The notes under the pieces are model-generated. The model was not told the origin of the DNA. It was given only the letters and a program-made list of their open reading frames with translations, and ran no database searches. A program made the translations under genes and the position numbers. From Coptis chinensis (Eukaryota; Streptophyta; Magnoliopsida; Ranunculales; Ranunculaceae), in contig CM027381.1 in the NCBI GenBank assembly GCA_015680905.1, positions 88,313,501 through 88,377,500 on the forward strand: 64,000 nt of DNA, written 5' to 3'. Position 1 is the stretch's first letter; each line of letters opens with the position of its first letter. Shown here piece by piece: positions 36,672 through 49,404 of the stretch.

Positions 36672-36927
36672 AGCACGCTAATACTGTCCCCACTTAGCCA
36701 CTGCATACCTCCAACAGTGTGCGTTTTCGGACTCCGGACAACAGCTTCCCAGGAGGTCACTCATCTTAGGATTACTCCCACTCAAGCACGTTTAATTGTA
36801 GAGTTCCTATGAAATCCACAATCAAACGATCCAGAAAAGACCTCGACGTTAGGATTTGAAAGATGAATTACTCAGTGTCAAGATCTTTAGACAACCGCCT
36901 AAACGAAGTGGGATCACACAATGACAC
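36672..36927 (-). mobile_element. Cassandra TRIM, left part (3' LTR) with 5S rRNA-like box
   Basis: Cassandra elements are small non-coding LTR retroelements of land plants whose LTRs carry 5S rRNA sequence. On the minus strand 36744-36806 resembles the 3' half of plant 5S rRNA: the plus strand reads CTTCCCAGGAGGTCACTCAT and then CTCAAGCACG, the reverse of the conserved CTTGGGCGAG..GGGTGACCTCCTGGGAAG region. Next to it, TCCCCACTTAGCCACTG is shared with the copy at 49551. The Gypsy element at 36933-49399 separates this part from the rest. Non-coding fossil. Confidence 0.75.
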
Positions 36928-36932
36928 AACTA

Positions 36933-37563
36933 TTGTAGGGGAGTTTTTGAGTATCCCCTGATCTTCCTTTGTGCCTTGTGATCCAGAAGCTTTGATTGAG
37001 TAGAGAAGGGATGAGATGATTGTGAGTTCAAGGTTGAACCGCTTGGCGGCTGCCTACGTATCTCCTTGTTTATCTAGGAGAGTCAAACCCTATTTTGTAT
37101 AGTTCCTAAGAGCGAATCCCTCTGGTTTATATAGGAAGAACTACGAGAGTCCTAGGGTTAAGACTGTCCTCACCGCTTGTGAGCTCTCTTCCATCTTTGG
37201 ACTCTACCTTCCTATTAAGATTCCTCTCCTTATGGAAGTCTAAATCTAGACCATATCTTAAGTTTCCTTGTTGATCATAATGTCCCATTGGAGAAGATTA
37301 TATCTAAAAGGTAACCATCTTGTCATCACGATTCCTTATGTTCAGGAACTGTCTATATTAGTTCCTAATAACTTGGAGAGCTATCATACTCAGAGGTGGT
37401 CAGCCACGTTCCTAGCACATGTCTACTAAACACTCGTGCTAACCACGAGATCACTTATTTACTGAATTGATCCAATGGTCCTTGTCTCATTCTGGACATC
37501 TATAGTCTTAGGTTATTTCCCATACACGTGTCATCTGTTCAATGACGGGAAATCCCCCTTACA
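36933..37563 (-). repeat. 3' LTR of the Tat element
   Basis: It starts TGTAGGGGAGTTTTTGAG and ends CCCCCTTACA in plus-strand reading. A polypurine tract follows directly on the minus strand upstream of it (GAGAGGGGGCATC, near 37564-37577). Confidence 0.85.
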
Positions 37564-37835
37564 GATGCCCCCTCTCGTGCCTTCTAGCACGTGGGCGCTT
37601 GAAGCGACACTACTTTTGGCGCGAGAATCTTTTTCCTAAACTGTTACTGGAACTGCTTACGTATCCAACTAATTAAGGCTTTGAAAAGACGGCTCGAACA
37701 GACACGCCATTTCCCGAAAAAGGTAATGATAGCAGTTCCATCATATCCCGAAAAGACGCAATGCTTGGGCTAATCGTAACCGTCCATCTTATCTGCATAT
37801 AAAGGATCTGGTAAGAGAATCCTCATTACCTCTTC

Positions 37836-39119
37836 TAGGGATGGTCATCGAGTCGAGCTACTCGCGAGTAACTCGGGCTCGGCTTGCCGAAGGCTCGACT
37901 CAAACTCGTCCGCATAAAAATATGAGCCAAGCTTGAGCTTAATCTTAAACTCGTTCTAGATAGCGAGTAATTCCAGTTCGAGCTCGAGTAGCTCGTGAGC
38001 TAGTCGAGTCAAGCTTGAGCTCGAGTAGCTCGTGAGCTACTCATTTTATAAGCCCATATCCAGTTCAATATTTTACGTCCTACAAGTCCACAAAAGCTAT
38101 GACCCATACCCACTATCTAGTTGCCCAAGCCCAACACCCCAACATACTTAAAGTCATTATCCATCAACTCTAACAATCAACAGCCGCATCTAACAATCCA
38201 AAATTTTAAACCCTAACTTTCACACTCTCATCTTATATGCTATGCTCAAGGGAATATATTGACACTTTTTTTAATACACAGGTTTGTAGTTACATTTTAT
38301 GTTTTGTTTAGGTAAAACAACTATATGGATTTTGATTTGGGTGTGTGGTTTTTGTAGAAATTTAGGTAAAATCATGGTATTTGATTTGATTTGAAGTTGT
38401 GACCGATTGGTCGTCCTAAATTGTGATTGAGTTCATATTGAGAGCTTGTTTTTTTGTTGGTATTGACAATACATTCATCCTTCATGAAAAAGTTTTTTTT
38501 AACATATTAGTTGATTGTTGAGGTATATAATTTTGGTTTTCAGTTTATCTTTATTTGAAAGTTACCAGTTTTTTATAAAACAACCCATTTTGCAGTAAGA
38601 ACTTCGCAAATGCTCTTCAGAGAGTTGATGCTAGAGCTGAACAAAGTACTTGCAGATGCAAACACTAAAAGATCAATGTGCACATTCCGCATTCAAAGCA
38701 AGATTGTTGTTGTCTTTTTTCTTTTTTTGTATTAAAATTCTTTTGGATTTTGGAATGTAATACTGTAATTGGAAGAAATCTACTAGCAATGCAATGGTAT
38801 ATGCAGGGTTATTTATTTTTTTGTTCCAGAGTAGACAAAATACACTTAAATTTGATGTTGCAGTATTGTTGACAATTTTTTTTTGGGTTTAAGCTGAAAT
38901 TTGAGTTCAAACGAGTATTAACTCGAGTTCGAACTCGAGCTCGTAGTGTAAAATGAGCCAAGTCGAGTCGAGCTCGAGTTCTTCAAACAATTGAGAGAGT
39001 CGAGTTTGAGCCCAATATTAAACTCGAAATCAAGTTCGAGTTCGAGCAGGTTCACTAAAGGTGTGAGTCGAGCTTGAGCATGTCAATACTCGACTCGGGT
39101 AGCTCGATGACCAGCCCTA
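37836..39119. mobile_element. Non-autonomous hAT-like element (1.28 kb) inside the Tat element
   Basis: It begins TAGGGATGGTCATCGAGT and ends GCTCGATGACCAGCCCTA, good inverted termini. ACCTCTTC at 37828-37835 is repeated at 39119-39126, overlapping the last base of the element. Subterminal zones consist of GAGCTCGAGTAGCTCG-like motifs that are partly palindromic. The AT-rich centre has no convincing gene. It lies between the 3' LTR and the antisense ORF of the host element, so it is younger than that element. Confidence 0.8.
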
Positions 39120-39209
39120 CCTCTTCCGTTACTTTTTCTCTGTATACTGAACCTTTTGATATCCCGCTTAGGGTTTAACCAAAACTTGAAACTTTCTCTC
39201 TTTTCCGAT

Positions 39210-41882
39210 CATGAATCCCAACTGGTCACTTGTAAACTTCGGAGATCTTTCCTCCCTGGAACTGATCCGAGAGAAATTTCACATTCCTGATGATATCAGC
39301 CTGGAGTGGGGGAGGTTGTCAGATGAACTGGCCTATTAAGAAGTGGCGCTTATCACCATCGGTCAAATCAGGGCCGGACTCACTCTTCCCCTACACCCAC
39401 TGTTAAGAGAGTGCCTGATTAACTTTAATCTTGCTCTTGGTCAAGCAGCACCTTTGTTCTACAGAATTGTTATGCACTCTACCATGTTGGCCAAGAGACA
39501 TGGATTTGTTCTGAATCGCTGGGTTTTTGGGTACTTTTACGAGGTCTGGCGTATTCAAAACCAATCCTACTACTACCTCAAGACCAAAGACAAGAACTCT
39601 CCGATCGTCCTTTTTGAGGGGAAGCAGAGTGATGAAGGCTGGGCTGATCACCACCTTCGTGTGTTGGGTGATACGTGGGACGTTCATCCTTCTGATGCTG
39701 ATGGTGAGCCAATGAGAATTCCTATTCCCAGAAAACACACTCATGTTCCAACCAGTAAGTCTACTTACTCAGGAACTTTGTAACTTAATATAAGAGTCTT
39801 TCGCCTGAATTTCTTTGCTATTATTCCTTAGATGACTTTTCCTCCTGGAATCAACTATCTGCTACTGATGCTGCAACGGTGGACTTCATCAAGAAGATCC
39901 CCAAGGAACAGAGGATGCCTTGGGTGATAGTTCATGATCCCACCAATCTTTTTGAATATTTCAACATATCTGCTGAAGAACTGCTGGCTCTGTCCCCTGA
40001 CTTTTCCCTTTTTGGGATAAATACTGTGAATTCTAGGTGCACCATACTTCCCCCTCCTGTGGATCAGGATATGGGACTTCTTCCTCCTCCAGTTCAGGAC
40101 AAATCCTCCTTGATTACTAGAAGAAGAGGAAACCATAAGGAAAAGAGTTCTGTGGCCGCCTCTAGTGATGCTGCGACATCGGGCCCGGTTCGAGAGCCCG
40201 CCGGATGATTGTGTGATCATCGGGCGGGAGGCCCCCCCGCCTCATGAACGAATGGCGGTAGCTAGTAATTTTAAAAGGGAAGTGCGTGCGTCAAACCGTC
40301 ATAAATTGAAGAGAACTGATCCTGCTTCTGCTTCTGATGTTGTCCCATCTGGTAATAAAATGAAGTTTCGCTCTCTGTTAGTGAAGAAACATTTTTTAAG
40401 GTTCCTGTGACTATTCCCCATTCTGGTTTTGAGAAAGTAGCTGTACCCTTACCAGTTCTAGATCCTCCCACAGGTTCTGAACAAACTTGTGACAATGTCC
40501 CTTTGACTGTTGACCTTCCCCTCCTTGACAATCGCAAGGGGAAGGGCATTGTTGAAATAATTGCTGTAACTGTCGCTCTCCCTCCTCCTCGATTCAGTGA
40601 TAAGAGGGGAGGTGAGTGACGACATTCCCTTCTCGCCAAGATCTTCAGATTCCCCTGAAAGGGAGGTGATTGTGGAGATAAGGTGTTGGGGATGAATTGA
40701 TGAACTACCTGTTACCAACAAACACTCTGTTAATAATGTTGATATCGAGCTTGGAGTTTTGGAAGCTGCGCGACTTCCTATTGACAAGGCTGAAGCCAAC
40801 TTAGCTGGGAGCCTGGATCTATCCTTTCACCGATCTGCTGTTCACCTTGCCAAGGTAAAACTTTCTTCTCTGTTCAATGTTCGGTTTCTCTCATTGTGTT
40901 ACTTACACATCCTATTTTCTTTTCCAGTTAGTGAATAACTTTTTGGCCATGAAAGAACCCATCTTTGCGGCCTCTGCCGATACATCCACTGATGACATGG
41001 CTAACGATGAGCTGATCTGGGAGAAAGAGGCTGCTGAGAAGAGAATTGAGGAGTTGCAGATCCAGATTGACTTGCTCTTGGCGAAAGAGAAGAAATCTGA
41101 TACTTGCTTCAAGAATATGAGAGACACTATCTCCAACCTTCGGAGCTCTCTAGAAAAAGCCCCAAAAGGAGCTGTTGATGCTGCCACTTGGAAAGTGAAG
41201 TTCTTGGAACTACGCGCCCACTTCACCACCCTGCAAGCAAAATATGACCAGGTCCAAGGGGAACTTCACCGTAGGAACACCGAGATGAGAACCCTTGGCC
41301 AAGCCATTGCCCGTGCAAATGACGCCATGTCAGGCTACGAGAAGGCTCTAAAAGAGAAGCGTCTTCGCTCAGATAAGAAGGCTGGTGATTTCTTGGCAGA
41401 GACCTCTGAGTTATATTCTTAAGTGGTGAAGGAGGTGAAGAAGAAGTCAGCTGAAAATGCCATTCATTTTGCTCTGAGGATGCTTGATATTTCTTAAAAG
41501 TCCTTCAATGCTGGCCGGACAAGTTAAGTTTGAGGAGGCTATTGAGGCTATTGGATATGTCTCTCAGTTGGATGATCAGGGGCGAGTGACCAACCCTTTC
41601 ATCTTGTTTCCTGATCTAGACACTAGCATCTCAGCTATCCAGGATGAACTTATGCCTGATGCCACCTCATCTTTTGAAGAAGACACCGATGATGACATGC
41701 CTCCCATTCAGCTTCCTTTTTTGCCAGTTCCAGCTTCAGGTCAGTGTTCTGTTCAACCTTCAACCATTCCAACTAATCCAACCACACAGTCCGTTCTTGA
41801 GAGTGAAACAAGAGTTCTTGACGATGGTATAGCAGCAAGCACTGATGGTGAACCAAAGTTTGATTCTACCACTGCTTCATAA
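39210..41882 (+). pseudogene. Antisense extra ORF (aORF) of the Tat element
   Basis: It lies on the strand opposite to gag-pol, between integrase and the 3' LTR, where Tat-lineage elements are known to carry additional ORFs. The N-terminal part (39343-39780) has IGQIRAGLTLPLHPLLREC, the signature style of the plant family called putative gypsy-type transposon (Transposase_28 in Pfam, as I recall). A small GT-AG intron is likely near 39768-39831. The middle is Pro- and Ser-rich; 40943-41422 is a coiled coil; the C-terminus is acidic (EEDTDDDMPP). Function unknown in this family. Broken in a few places. Confidence 0.7.
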
Positions 41883-42479
41883 GCCTTTCAGTTGATGATT
41901 TACATAAACAATTATTTTTGAACAATTATTCAATGGGTATGTAATATTGAGCTATGTAGCTCACATACTATTTTACTTACTGAGCTCTACAACTCTTCTA
42001 GTTTATGCATGCATACTACTTACTTACTGAACTCTACAACTCTTCTAGTTTATGTATACATTTATAACATTTTATGTTATATGACATATGTTATTATGCA
42101 TACTCTACCCCTGATGCCCCCAAAGTTCATTTGGAACAACAATAAGTGACCCTAGTAGGCTAAACAAATTAAAATGAGGTATAACCAGAATCTGATAAGG
42201 ATATCATGGAAGCCATTTAAGTTAATTGTAATTAAGAGTTCGATCGTAATAGAGGCATATGTCTTTGTGAAAGTAACTTGGTGCCATGAGCACGACACTG
42301 TGTTTCATAACGACAAGTCCTATTTATTTAAAAAATGAATAGGTTATCATCCAAACAGCAGTGAAGGAGTCTTCCTTAGTGCCATCATGTTGATATAGTT
42401 CCAGGCCAATGCTTACGTGTTAGGATCTGGATCCAACCCAGATCTTCCCATCAACCCCTATGTTTGATGTATTGAGAGC

Positions 42480-42780
42480 TTTAGGAGCTGACATATAGTT
42501 CAGGCTCTCAAGAACACTATCTCTTGTTCTAAGTCAAATTGGCATATAGTTTACTGAATAGTTAGTGTGGTCCGATTCCCTAAAGGCTTAACTAATTGAG
42601 GATAATCACAGTTTAAAAGAACTGGCGTACAGTTCTAGCTGTGTGGGGATGTGAAAGGAATTGGCATACAGTTCAACTTTCCCATACTCAGTATCACTGG
42701 TTCTAAAGCAAATTGGCATACAATATTCTTGAACAGATAGTGAGAAGATAATTCTCTAAAAGCTTAGTCCAGTGTGGATC
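42480..42780. repeat. Two-copy ~170-bp repeat between aORF and integrase
   Basis: Both copies contain an AAATTGGCATA.A..TT..TGAA block followed by GATAGT- or TTAGTGTGG-like sequence and TCTAAAAGCTTA- or CCTAAAGGCTTA. A half-length echo (GGC.TACAGTTC) lies between them. Such short tandem repeats before the 3' LTR are common in Tat elements. Confidence 0.55.
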
Positions 42781-44222
42781 ATAAATAAAGAACTAATGCA
42801 AGGAAGAAATTCGATAACAATATGGAGAACTTTATTGATGACATGGAGAGGAGTAAACAATGCATAAAGAAGCATAAAATAACAATTTATTGATAGTACT
42901 TGTCGAAGGTGTTGTGCGTTCCATGGTTTGACAAGAACGTCTCCTTTAACAGTGTGTAAGTAGTAAAAACCAGTTCGACCAACCTTGTCGATGATGTATG
43001 GTCCTTCCCAGTTGGGCCCAAGCTTGCCGTTGGGCACTGGGATCTCACGCAGAACTAGATCTCCATATTTGAAAGATCGAATCCGGACTTTCTTGTCGTA
43101 TGATCTCTTCAGAATCTGCTAGTTAGCGGCTAAGCAAAGTGCGCCACCTTCTCGCTTTTCATCTAGGAGATCCATTTCTCTACATAACAACTCCTCATTG
43201 TCCAGAGTGTGCACAACGTCTGACTTCTGAGTGGGAGCTACCAATTCAAGAGGTATGACAGCCCCATTCCGTATGTTAGTGAGAATGGGGACTCACCAGT
43301 TGATCGTCTGGGTGTAGTTCGGTATGCCCATAGGACCTTAGGTAGTTACTCAACCCATAATCTTTTTGCATCATCTAATTTATGCTTTATGTTATCCAAA
43401 ATGACCCTATTAGAGGCGTCAGCCTGGCCATTGCCTTGTGGATATCTTGGAGTTGAGAACAGATGGGTAATGTGAAACTCCTTATAAAGTTCAGCGACCA
43501 TTCCTCCAACGAACTGTTGCCCATTATCTGAGATGATAACCTTGGGTGTGCCAAACCTGCAGACAATATTGTTCCAAATGAAGTTGTTGATGTCCTGTTC
43601 TCGAATGAAGACAAGGGGAACTGCCTCTTCTATTTACTTGGTGAAGTAATTCATTGCGACCAGTAAGAATCTGACATTACTGGGAGCGGGTGGTAGAAGA
43701 CCTACAATGTCAGTTCCCTATTGTGCAAATGGCCATGGGCTGGCAAATGGGTGCAGTTTCGTTGTTAGAGCATGGATAAGTGGAGCATATTGCTGACACT
43801 TTTTCACATTTATAGGCAAAAACATGTGTATCCTTCTGTATATAAGGCTAAAAGTATCCTTGCCTTAGGATCTTGAGAGCTAGTGTTCTACCCCTAACAT
43901 GGTTGCCACAAATTCCTTCATGAACCTCTCGCATAACCTGTTCAGCGAGGACTGGGGAGACATCTGAGATGAGGTCTAAGAAAGGACTTTTATACAGATC
44001 ATCATCAATGAGGGTGAATCTTTGTATCTTTGCAAGTAGACGCCTTGCTACATTCTTATCCTTAGGGAGTGTCCCATCTTTGAGGTAGGACTTGTATGGA
44101 TCCATCCAATTTGGAGCGGTGGCTGGAATAACTGTGAGTGCTTGGATGCTGGATTTTTCTTGGAACTTTATAGGGATGGAACGAGACTCGATGTTGCCTA
44201 ACATCGAGGCAACATATGCCAA
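42756..44222 (-). pseudogene. Integrase region of the Tat element
   Basis: The minus-strand sequence runs from the zinc-binding HHCC region (VMREVHEGICGNH) through the core to a C-terminal segment (KLGPNWEGPYIIDKVGRTG) typical of Tat integrases. Broken. Confidence 0.8.
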
Positions 44223-44285
44223 AGCATCTGCATGCCGATTTTCAGGTCGAGGCAGCTGATAAAACTGAATGTTCTCAAACTTGCC

Positions 44286-44756
44286 CTAAATACCCCTCAC
44301 CAGTTCTAGGTATTTGGCCATTCGTTCGTCCTTGGCCTCATATCCTCTATCAACTTGGAACACAACCAGTTGTGAGTCACTAAAAATTATGAGGTGTGTT
44401 AGGCCCAGGTCGAGAGCCATTAAAAGGGCAGCAAGTGTTGCCTCATTGTTAGAGGTGTTCCAACCCAACCGGATGGATTTCTCCAGTCGCATATTGTCAG
44501 GAGCAACTAACACAGCTCCCACTCCTGCACCTCTGTCATTTGAAGACCCATCCACAAACAGTCGCCATCCGGAGCTCGACTCCCATGGGTCTGGATGGGC
44601 GTTTGGAAGTTCAGGCAGGATGCCCTCATCTGAACTGTGGGTTGTTGAGTCGTACTCCGTGTAGGTCATTGGGAAATCTCCCAAGAATTCTGCTAGTGCC
44701 TGACCCTTCTTTAAGATTCGTATAACATAGATAATATCATATTCTGATAGTTGCAC
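44286..44756 (-). pseudogene. Second, archaeal-like RNase H of the Tat element
   Basis: The motifs GWRLFVDGSSN, GAGVGAVLVAP, NTSNNEATLAALL and IFSDSQLVV are the hallmark of the extra RNase H domain that separates the Tat lineage from other Gypsy elements. Confidence 0.85.
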
Positions 44757-44941
44757 GGACCACTTAGCTAGCCTCCCTGACCTGTTCGACCTTTCAAGAA
44801 CTGATCGTAACTGGTATTCTGTGATTACCCTGATAGTGTGGGATTGGAAGTACGGTCGTAACTTCTCTGTTGCAAAAACAAGGGATAAAGCGACTCTTTC
44901 GAGTTTAGGATATCTTGTTTCTGTTGGTAGGAGTGTTCGGC

Positions 44942-46111
44942 TTAAGAAATAGACATGTTTTTAACCTTCTTTTCATCCACATGTATCAGTACAAAACTGA
45001 TACTATAGTCAAATGAACAGAGATAAAGACCCAAAATTTCTCCCTCAATTGGTTTAGAAAGGATTGGTGGTGCCTCCAGGTATGTTTTGAGTTGATTGAA
45101 TGCTTTTTGGCATTCTTCCGTCCATGCAAAGGAGGTATTTTTTCTAAGTAACTGAAACAGAGGTTTGCACTTATTTGAACTCTTAGAGATAAACTTGTTC
45201 AGAGCTGCTAACATGTATGCAACTTTTTGAACCTCTTTCATATTCTTAAGTGAAGACATTTCTATGAGCGTCCGGATTTGATCTGGGTTTGCCTCGATTC
45301 CTCGCTTAGTAACCAGATACCCTAAAAACTTCCCTGACGATATAGCAAAAACACATTTCGCAGGGTTGAGTTTCATACGATACTCTCAGAGAACGTCAAA
45401 TGCATGTTTCAAGTGGGAGAGATGATCTCCCCGTTTTAGACTCTTGATCAGGAGATTGTCTACATACACTTCCATAATGTCTCCCATTAATTTTTCAAAC
45501 ATTTTGTTCACCAAGCGCAGGTACGTGGCCCCCGCATTTTTCAATCCGAATGACATGACCTGATAACAGTACATGCCATCATCGGTTGTGAAACTTTCAT
45601 GGTTGTGGTCTTCCTCATGCAATGGGATCTGGTTATAGCCAGATGATCCATCTGTGAAAGATAACAGTTCATGTCCAGCCGTCGCATCTACCAATTAGTC
45701 AATCCACGGTAGAGGGTAACTGTCTTTCGGACATGCGCGGTTTAGATCCGTGATGTCAATACATATTCTCCATGACCCATTCTTCTTACGCACTGGGATA
45801 ATATTAGAGATCTAGGTGAGGAAATTGATCTCCCTGACAAAATTAGTTGCCTTTAGTTTTTCAACTTCGGTTTTACTTGCTTTGGACATATCAGCACCTA
45901 TCCTTCTTGGTTTATGCTTGACTACTACTGCATCAGGGACATTGAGTCGGTGGCATGCCATGTGGGGGTCAATTCCTGGCATTTCTTCGAATGACCAAGC
46001 AAACACGTCTGTGTGTTCTCGAAGGAAATGTATTAGAGCCTGACACTCTTCAGAACTCAACAAGGTGCCGATGAAAGTGGTTTTTGGCGAGCTGCCTCCC
46101 ACAATTTCCAT
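44942..46111 (-). pseudogene. Reverse transcriptase and first RNase H region of the Tat element
   Basis: The minus strand shows the pre-RT linker (CQALIHFLREHTDVFAWS, EMPGIDPHMACHRLNVP), the palm with SFTDGSSGYNQIPLHEED and YCYQVMSFGLKNAGATY, and the thumb/connection (KCVFAISSGKFLGYLVTKRG, AFNQLKTYL). Broken. Confidence 0.85.
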
Positions 46112-46197
46112 TTCCTCTAATGGCTCTAGTGAGGGGGGGGGGGACCCTCCCTCTCTCTTAGGACCAGATCCGGGAGAGGGGGATCCAATTATAATTG

Positions 46198-46749
46198 CTA
46201 TTTGGCGGGTTGCCCCACCTCCATTGGTTCAAAAGGGAATGGGAGCTGCTTTGTTGCCATAGCGTAGCATACTTTGGCAGCCACCTGATCCCCTCTGATT
46301 GTCTCAACTTTCCCATTGTGTGGGAACTTCAGACATTGGTAATAGGTGCTTGGAATAGCTCGGAGTCTGTGCAGCCAGGTCCTGCCTAAGATCATATGAT
46401 AGGGTGTATTAGCTTTTACCACAACAAAGTTTGTGAGGAGAGTTACCAGACTAGTAGCTACGGGTAGTTGGATCTCCCTAATTGTCAGAGCTTTGTCCCC
46501 ACTGAATCCATATAGGTTGGAGTTGGTGGCGACCATCTCAGAATTAGAAATCTGCAGCTTCTTGAATGCGTCGTAGTATATCACATCTGCTGAGTTGCCT
46601 GGATCAACCAATATGCGATGCAAATCATAATCTCTAAAAGGGAATGTCAGAACAAGTGCATCTTCATGTGGGCTTTGGACACTACAACAGTCGACCTCAG
46701 TGAAGAGGATAATCAGATCTTTGTGGGGGTACCGCGTTGACCAGTGCAC
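46198..46749 (-). pseudogene. Aspartic protease region of the Tat element
   Basis: SPHEDALVLTF, then HRILVDPGNSADVIYYDAF (the usual position of the protease motif), then YHMILGRTWLHRL. Broken element, part of gag-pol. Confidence 0.8.
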
Positions 46750-46945
46750 TCGTAGTCAGTTCGTTGTTCATGATCCTCATTTGCTTAGCGATGCACATTT
46801 GATGTCGCGCGCCTTTTTCAGTGACCCCACTTCGTTTGCTTACCTTTTTGGAAATCATATTTAGCTGGAGGTGACCATTGAGTGGTCCAGTTCCTGGGGG
46901 ATCCTGAACTAACGTACTGATCTCCTCAGGTTGTACTGCATTCAC

Positions 46946-48635
46946 CTATTCGTGTGCTACAAACTGCTTCAAATACCCCCTTTCAATCAGATCATGTAGT
47001 TCATTTTTCAGGGTCCTGCAGGCTTTGGTGCTGTGACCTTTACTCTTATGGAACTTGCAGTAGGTCCTTTGGTCTCTGGTACCCAAGGAGTCTGGCTTAA
47101 GCGGAGGTGGCCATTTGAGGTAACTCTGATTCTTGATTGAGTCCAGAACTTTATTTGGCATTTTGTTCAAAGTGGTGAAGTTTCTGTCCATTGAGGGAAG
47201 AGCTTCTTCACCTCTTTCCACTCGTGGCTTCTTCTGTGGTTTTCCATTTGCACTATTGTTTATATTCTGGTACTGTCCTCTGGGCATCCGTACCTTTGAT
47301 GGGGATTCAGCCCTTTGGCGGCCACGATTATAGTCTCTTTTTGGCTTTTGAGGGGAAGAGTTCCCTTCTTGAGGGGCCACAGGAGCTGTCCGACTAGCCT
47401 TTTTTGCTTCCTGACATCTGTTCAGGACATCCTTCTCCCACCCAGCATGAGTTTCAACCCTGTCTAGGAGTTCCTCTAAATCACGGGGTGGTTTCATGGA
47501 GAAATATCTGAATAAGGCATTGTTTTCATCCAACCCTTGTTTGAAAGCTATTATGGCAGTCTGTTCGTCGCAAGACTCTATCTGGATTGAAATTTCCATG
47601 AATCGTTGCATGTAGGACCTCAATGCTTCTTTGTCCTTTTTCTTGATGTTGAACAATGCGTCAATCCGCTTTGGTTGGTGCTTATTGCATGAGTACCTGT
47701 CTATGAAGGTCCTAAACATTTCTTCTGAAGACCTGATCTGCCGCTCAGGTAACCTGTGGTACCACTGGAGCATAGATCCAGACATGAAAGTTTTGAACTC
47801 TTGACACATGACGTGGTCATACCTTTCATATTGTCCCATGGTTGCTCGATATCTGAATACGTGATCCACCGGATTTGACTTGCCATTGAAGACACTAAAC
47901 TTGGTTGCTGGTAGCCACGGGGGTAAAACTTTCTCATTATTCGAGATGCAAAAGGAGATTTGCCTGCCCCCATTATAGCGGATTGAACAAGGGAGTCTTG
48001 CATTTTTCTCCCCTTGCCTGTCATCCGATGCATCTGACGTATTAGGTCATTTTTCTCAGTTTCCCATACAACTTCTTTTGTGGAATGCTTCTTGATCTGA
48101 GCTCTTTTCCTGTGTCTAGGGTTGACGTCACGATCCTGGTTAGTTGACATTAGTTCGGATGCCATATCCGAGTCCTCATCTGAGTTGCTGTATTTCGACT
48201 CAGCTGTCTTGAGTCGAGCTGGGTCCCCGCGCCTTGGGTTTTTTGCATGACCACCTTCTGGAAGGCCATCATCATCGAGATCGGTAAGTGGCTCCTTCCT
48301 TGTGTCAGATTGATACAAATGCCTCAGCAGTTGTACTTCTCGTTCAAGATTGCTTATTTACTGTTCCAGAGCCTGTACTGCCTGGCTTGCCTGAACAGAC
48401 TCTGGGTTGGTGAGGACAACATTCTCATCATCTTGACGCTCCTCTTGAACGTTATTCCTGGGCCTTTACTGGGGGCAGCTGGTCTGTCGGTGCTAGTCAT
48501 AGGTCTTTGGAGGGGGTTATTTGCGTCATGGTGACCGACGTTCTCCCTCACTTCAAGTATCTCGTGCTCCTCTTCTTTCACGGCGACGCAGCGCGTGGTA
48601 GTGCCACCCTTTGTTTTCTTTTCTCCTGCCATCAC
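46946..48635 (-). pseudogene. Gag region of the Tat element
   Basis: 48635-47900 is an acidic and charged N-terminus; 47869-46946 is a Gag core (MCQEFKTFMSGSMLQWYHRL, ETFRTF-like FIDRYS, AFKQGLDENNALFRYF) followed by a CHHC-like knuckle (TYCKFHKSKGHSTKACRTL). Broken. Confidence 0.85.
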
Positions 48636-48694
48636 AATGGTAAGAGTTTTTAAACTAAATTAGTCGTTTGAACAAATGTTTACCTGCTTTCGTC

Positions 48695-48714
48695 CCCTAC
48701 AGACGGTGCCACAA
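48695..48714 (-). other. Primer-binding site of the Tat element
   Basis: On the minus strand, a few bases after the 5' LTR, the sequence reads GTGGCACCGTCTGTAGGGGA, similar to the TGGCGCCGT-type sites of the Athila/Tat branch (tRNA-Asp type). Confidence 0.65.
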
Positions 48715-48716
48715 GA

Positions 48717-49399
48717 TGTAGGGGAGTTTTTGAGTATCCCCTGATCTTTCTCTATGCCTTGTGATCCAGAAGCTTTGACTGAGTAGAGAAGGGATGAGAT
48801 GATTGTGAGTTCAGGGTTGAACCGCCTGGCGGCTACCTACGTATCTCCTTATTTGTTTACGAGAATCAAACCCTATTTTGTGTAGTTCCTAAGAGCGAAT
48901 CCCTCTGGTTTATATAGGAAGAGCTACGAGAGTCCTAGGGTTAGGACTGTCCTCACCGCTTGTGAGTTCCCTTCCATCTTTGGACTTTACCTTCCTATTA
49001 GGATTCCTCTCCTTATGGAAGTCTGAATCTAGACCATATCTTATGAGAGGTAAGTTTCATTGTTGATTATAATGTCCCATCGTGTATGGGAAGATTATAT
49101 CTAAAAGGTAACTCCTAAGATATGTCATCATGATTCCTTCCTTATCATCAGAGATTGCCATCTTTAGTTTCCTTATGTTCAGGAACTGTCTATATCAGTT
49201 CCTAACGACTTGGAGAGCTGTCATACTCAGAGGCAGTCAGCCTCGTGCCTAGCACATGTCTACTAAACACTCGTGCTAAGCGTGAGATCACTTATTTACC
49301 AAACTGATCCGATGGTCCTCGTCTCATTCTAGACATCTATAGTCTTAGGTTATTTTCCATACACGTGCCATCTGTCCAATGACGGGAAATCCCCGCACA
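48717..49399 (-). repeat. 5' LTR of the Tat element
   Basis: Same termini as the left LTR (TGTAGGGGAG at 48717, CCCCGCACA at 49399), with several short extra segments around 49050-49160. Confidence 0.85.
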
Positions 49400-49404
49400 A
49401 CTGT

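Larger units (their letters stand above)
36933..49399 (-). mobile_element. Ty3/Gypsy Tat-lineage retrotransposon inserted in Cassandra, broken
   Basis: LTRs lie at 36933-37563 and 48717-49399, with gag, protease, RT, RNase H, a second RNase H and integrase in order on the minus strand, and an extra antisense ORF before the 3' LTR. Flanks ACTAT and ACTGT look like a slightly decayed 5-bp target duplication. Tat lineage is supported by the second (archaeal-like) RNase H, the TGGCACCGT-type primer site and the antisense ORF. A hAT-like element sits inside (37836-39119). By eye the LTRs differ at roughly 5 percent of aligned positions over the first ~380 bp, besides indels, which at usual plant rates means a few million years. 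The coding regions carry about ten breaks, so it is dead. Confidence 0.9.
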
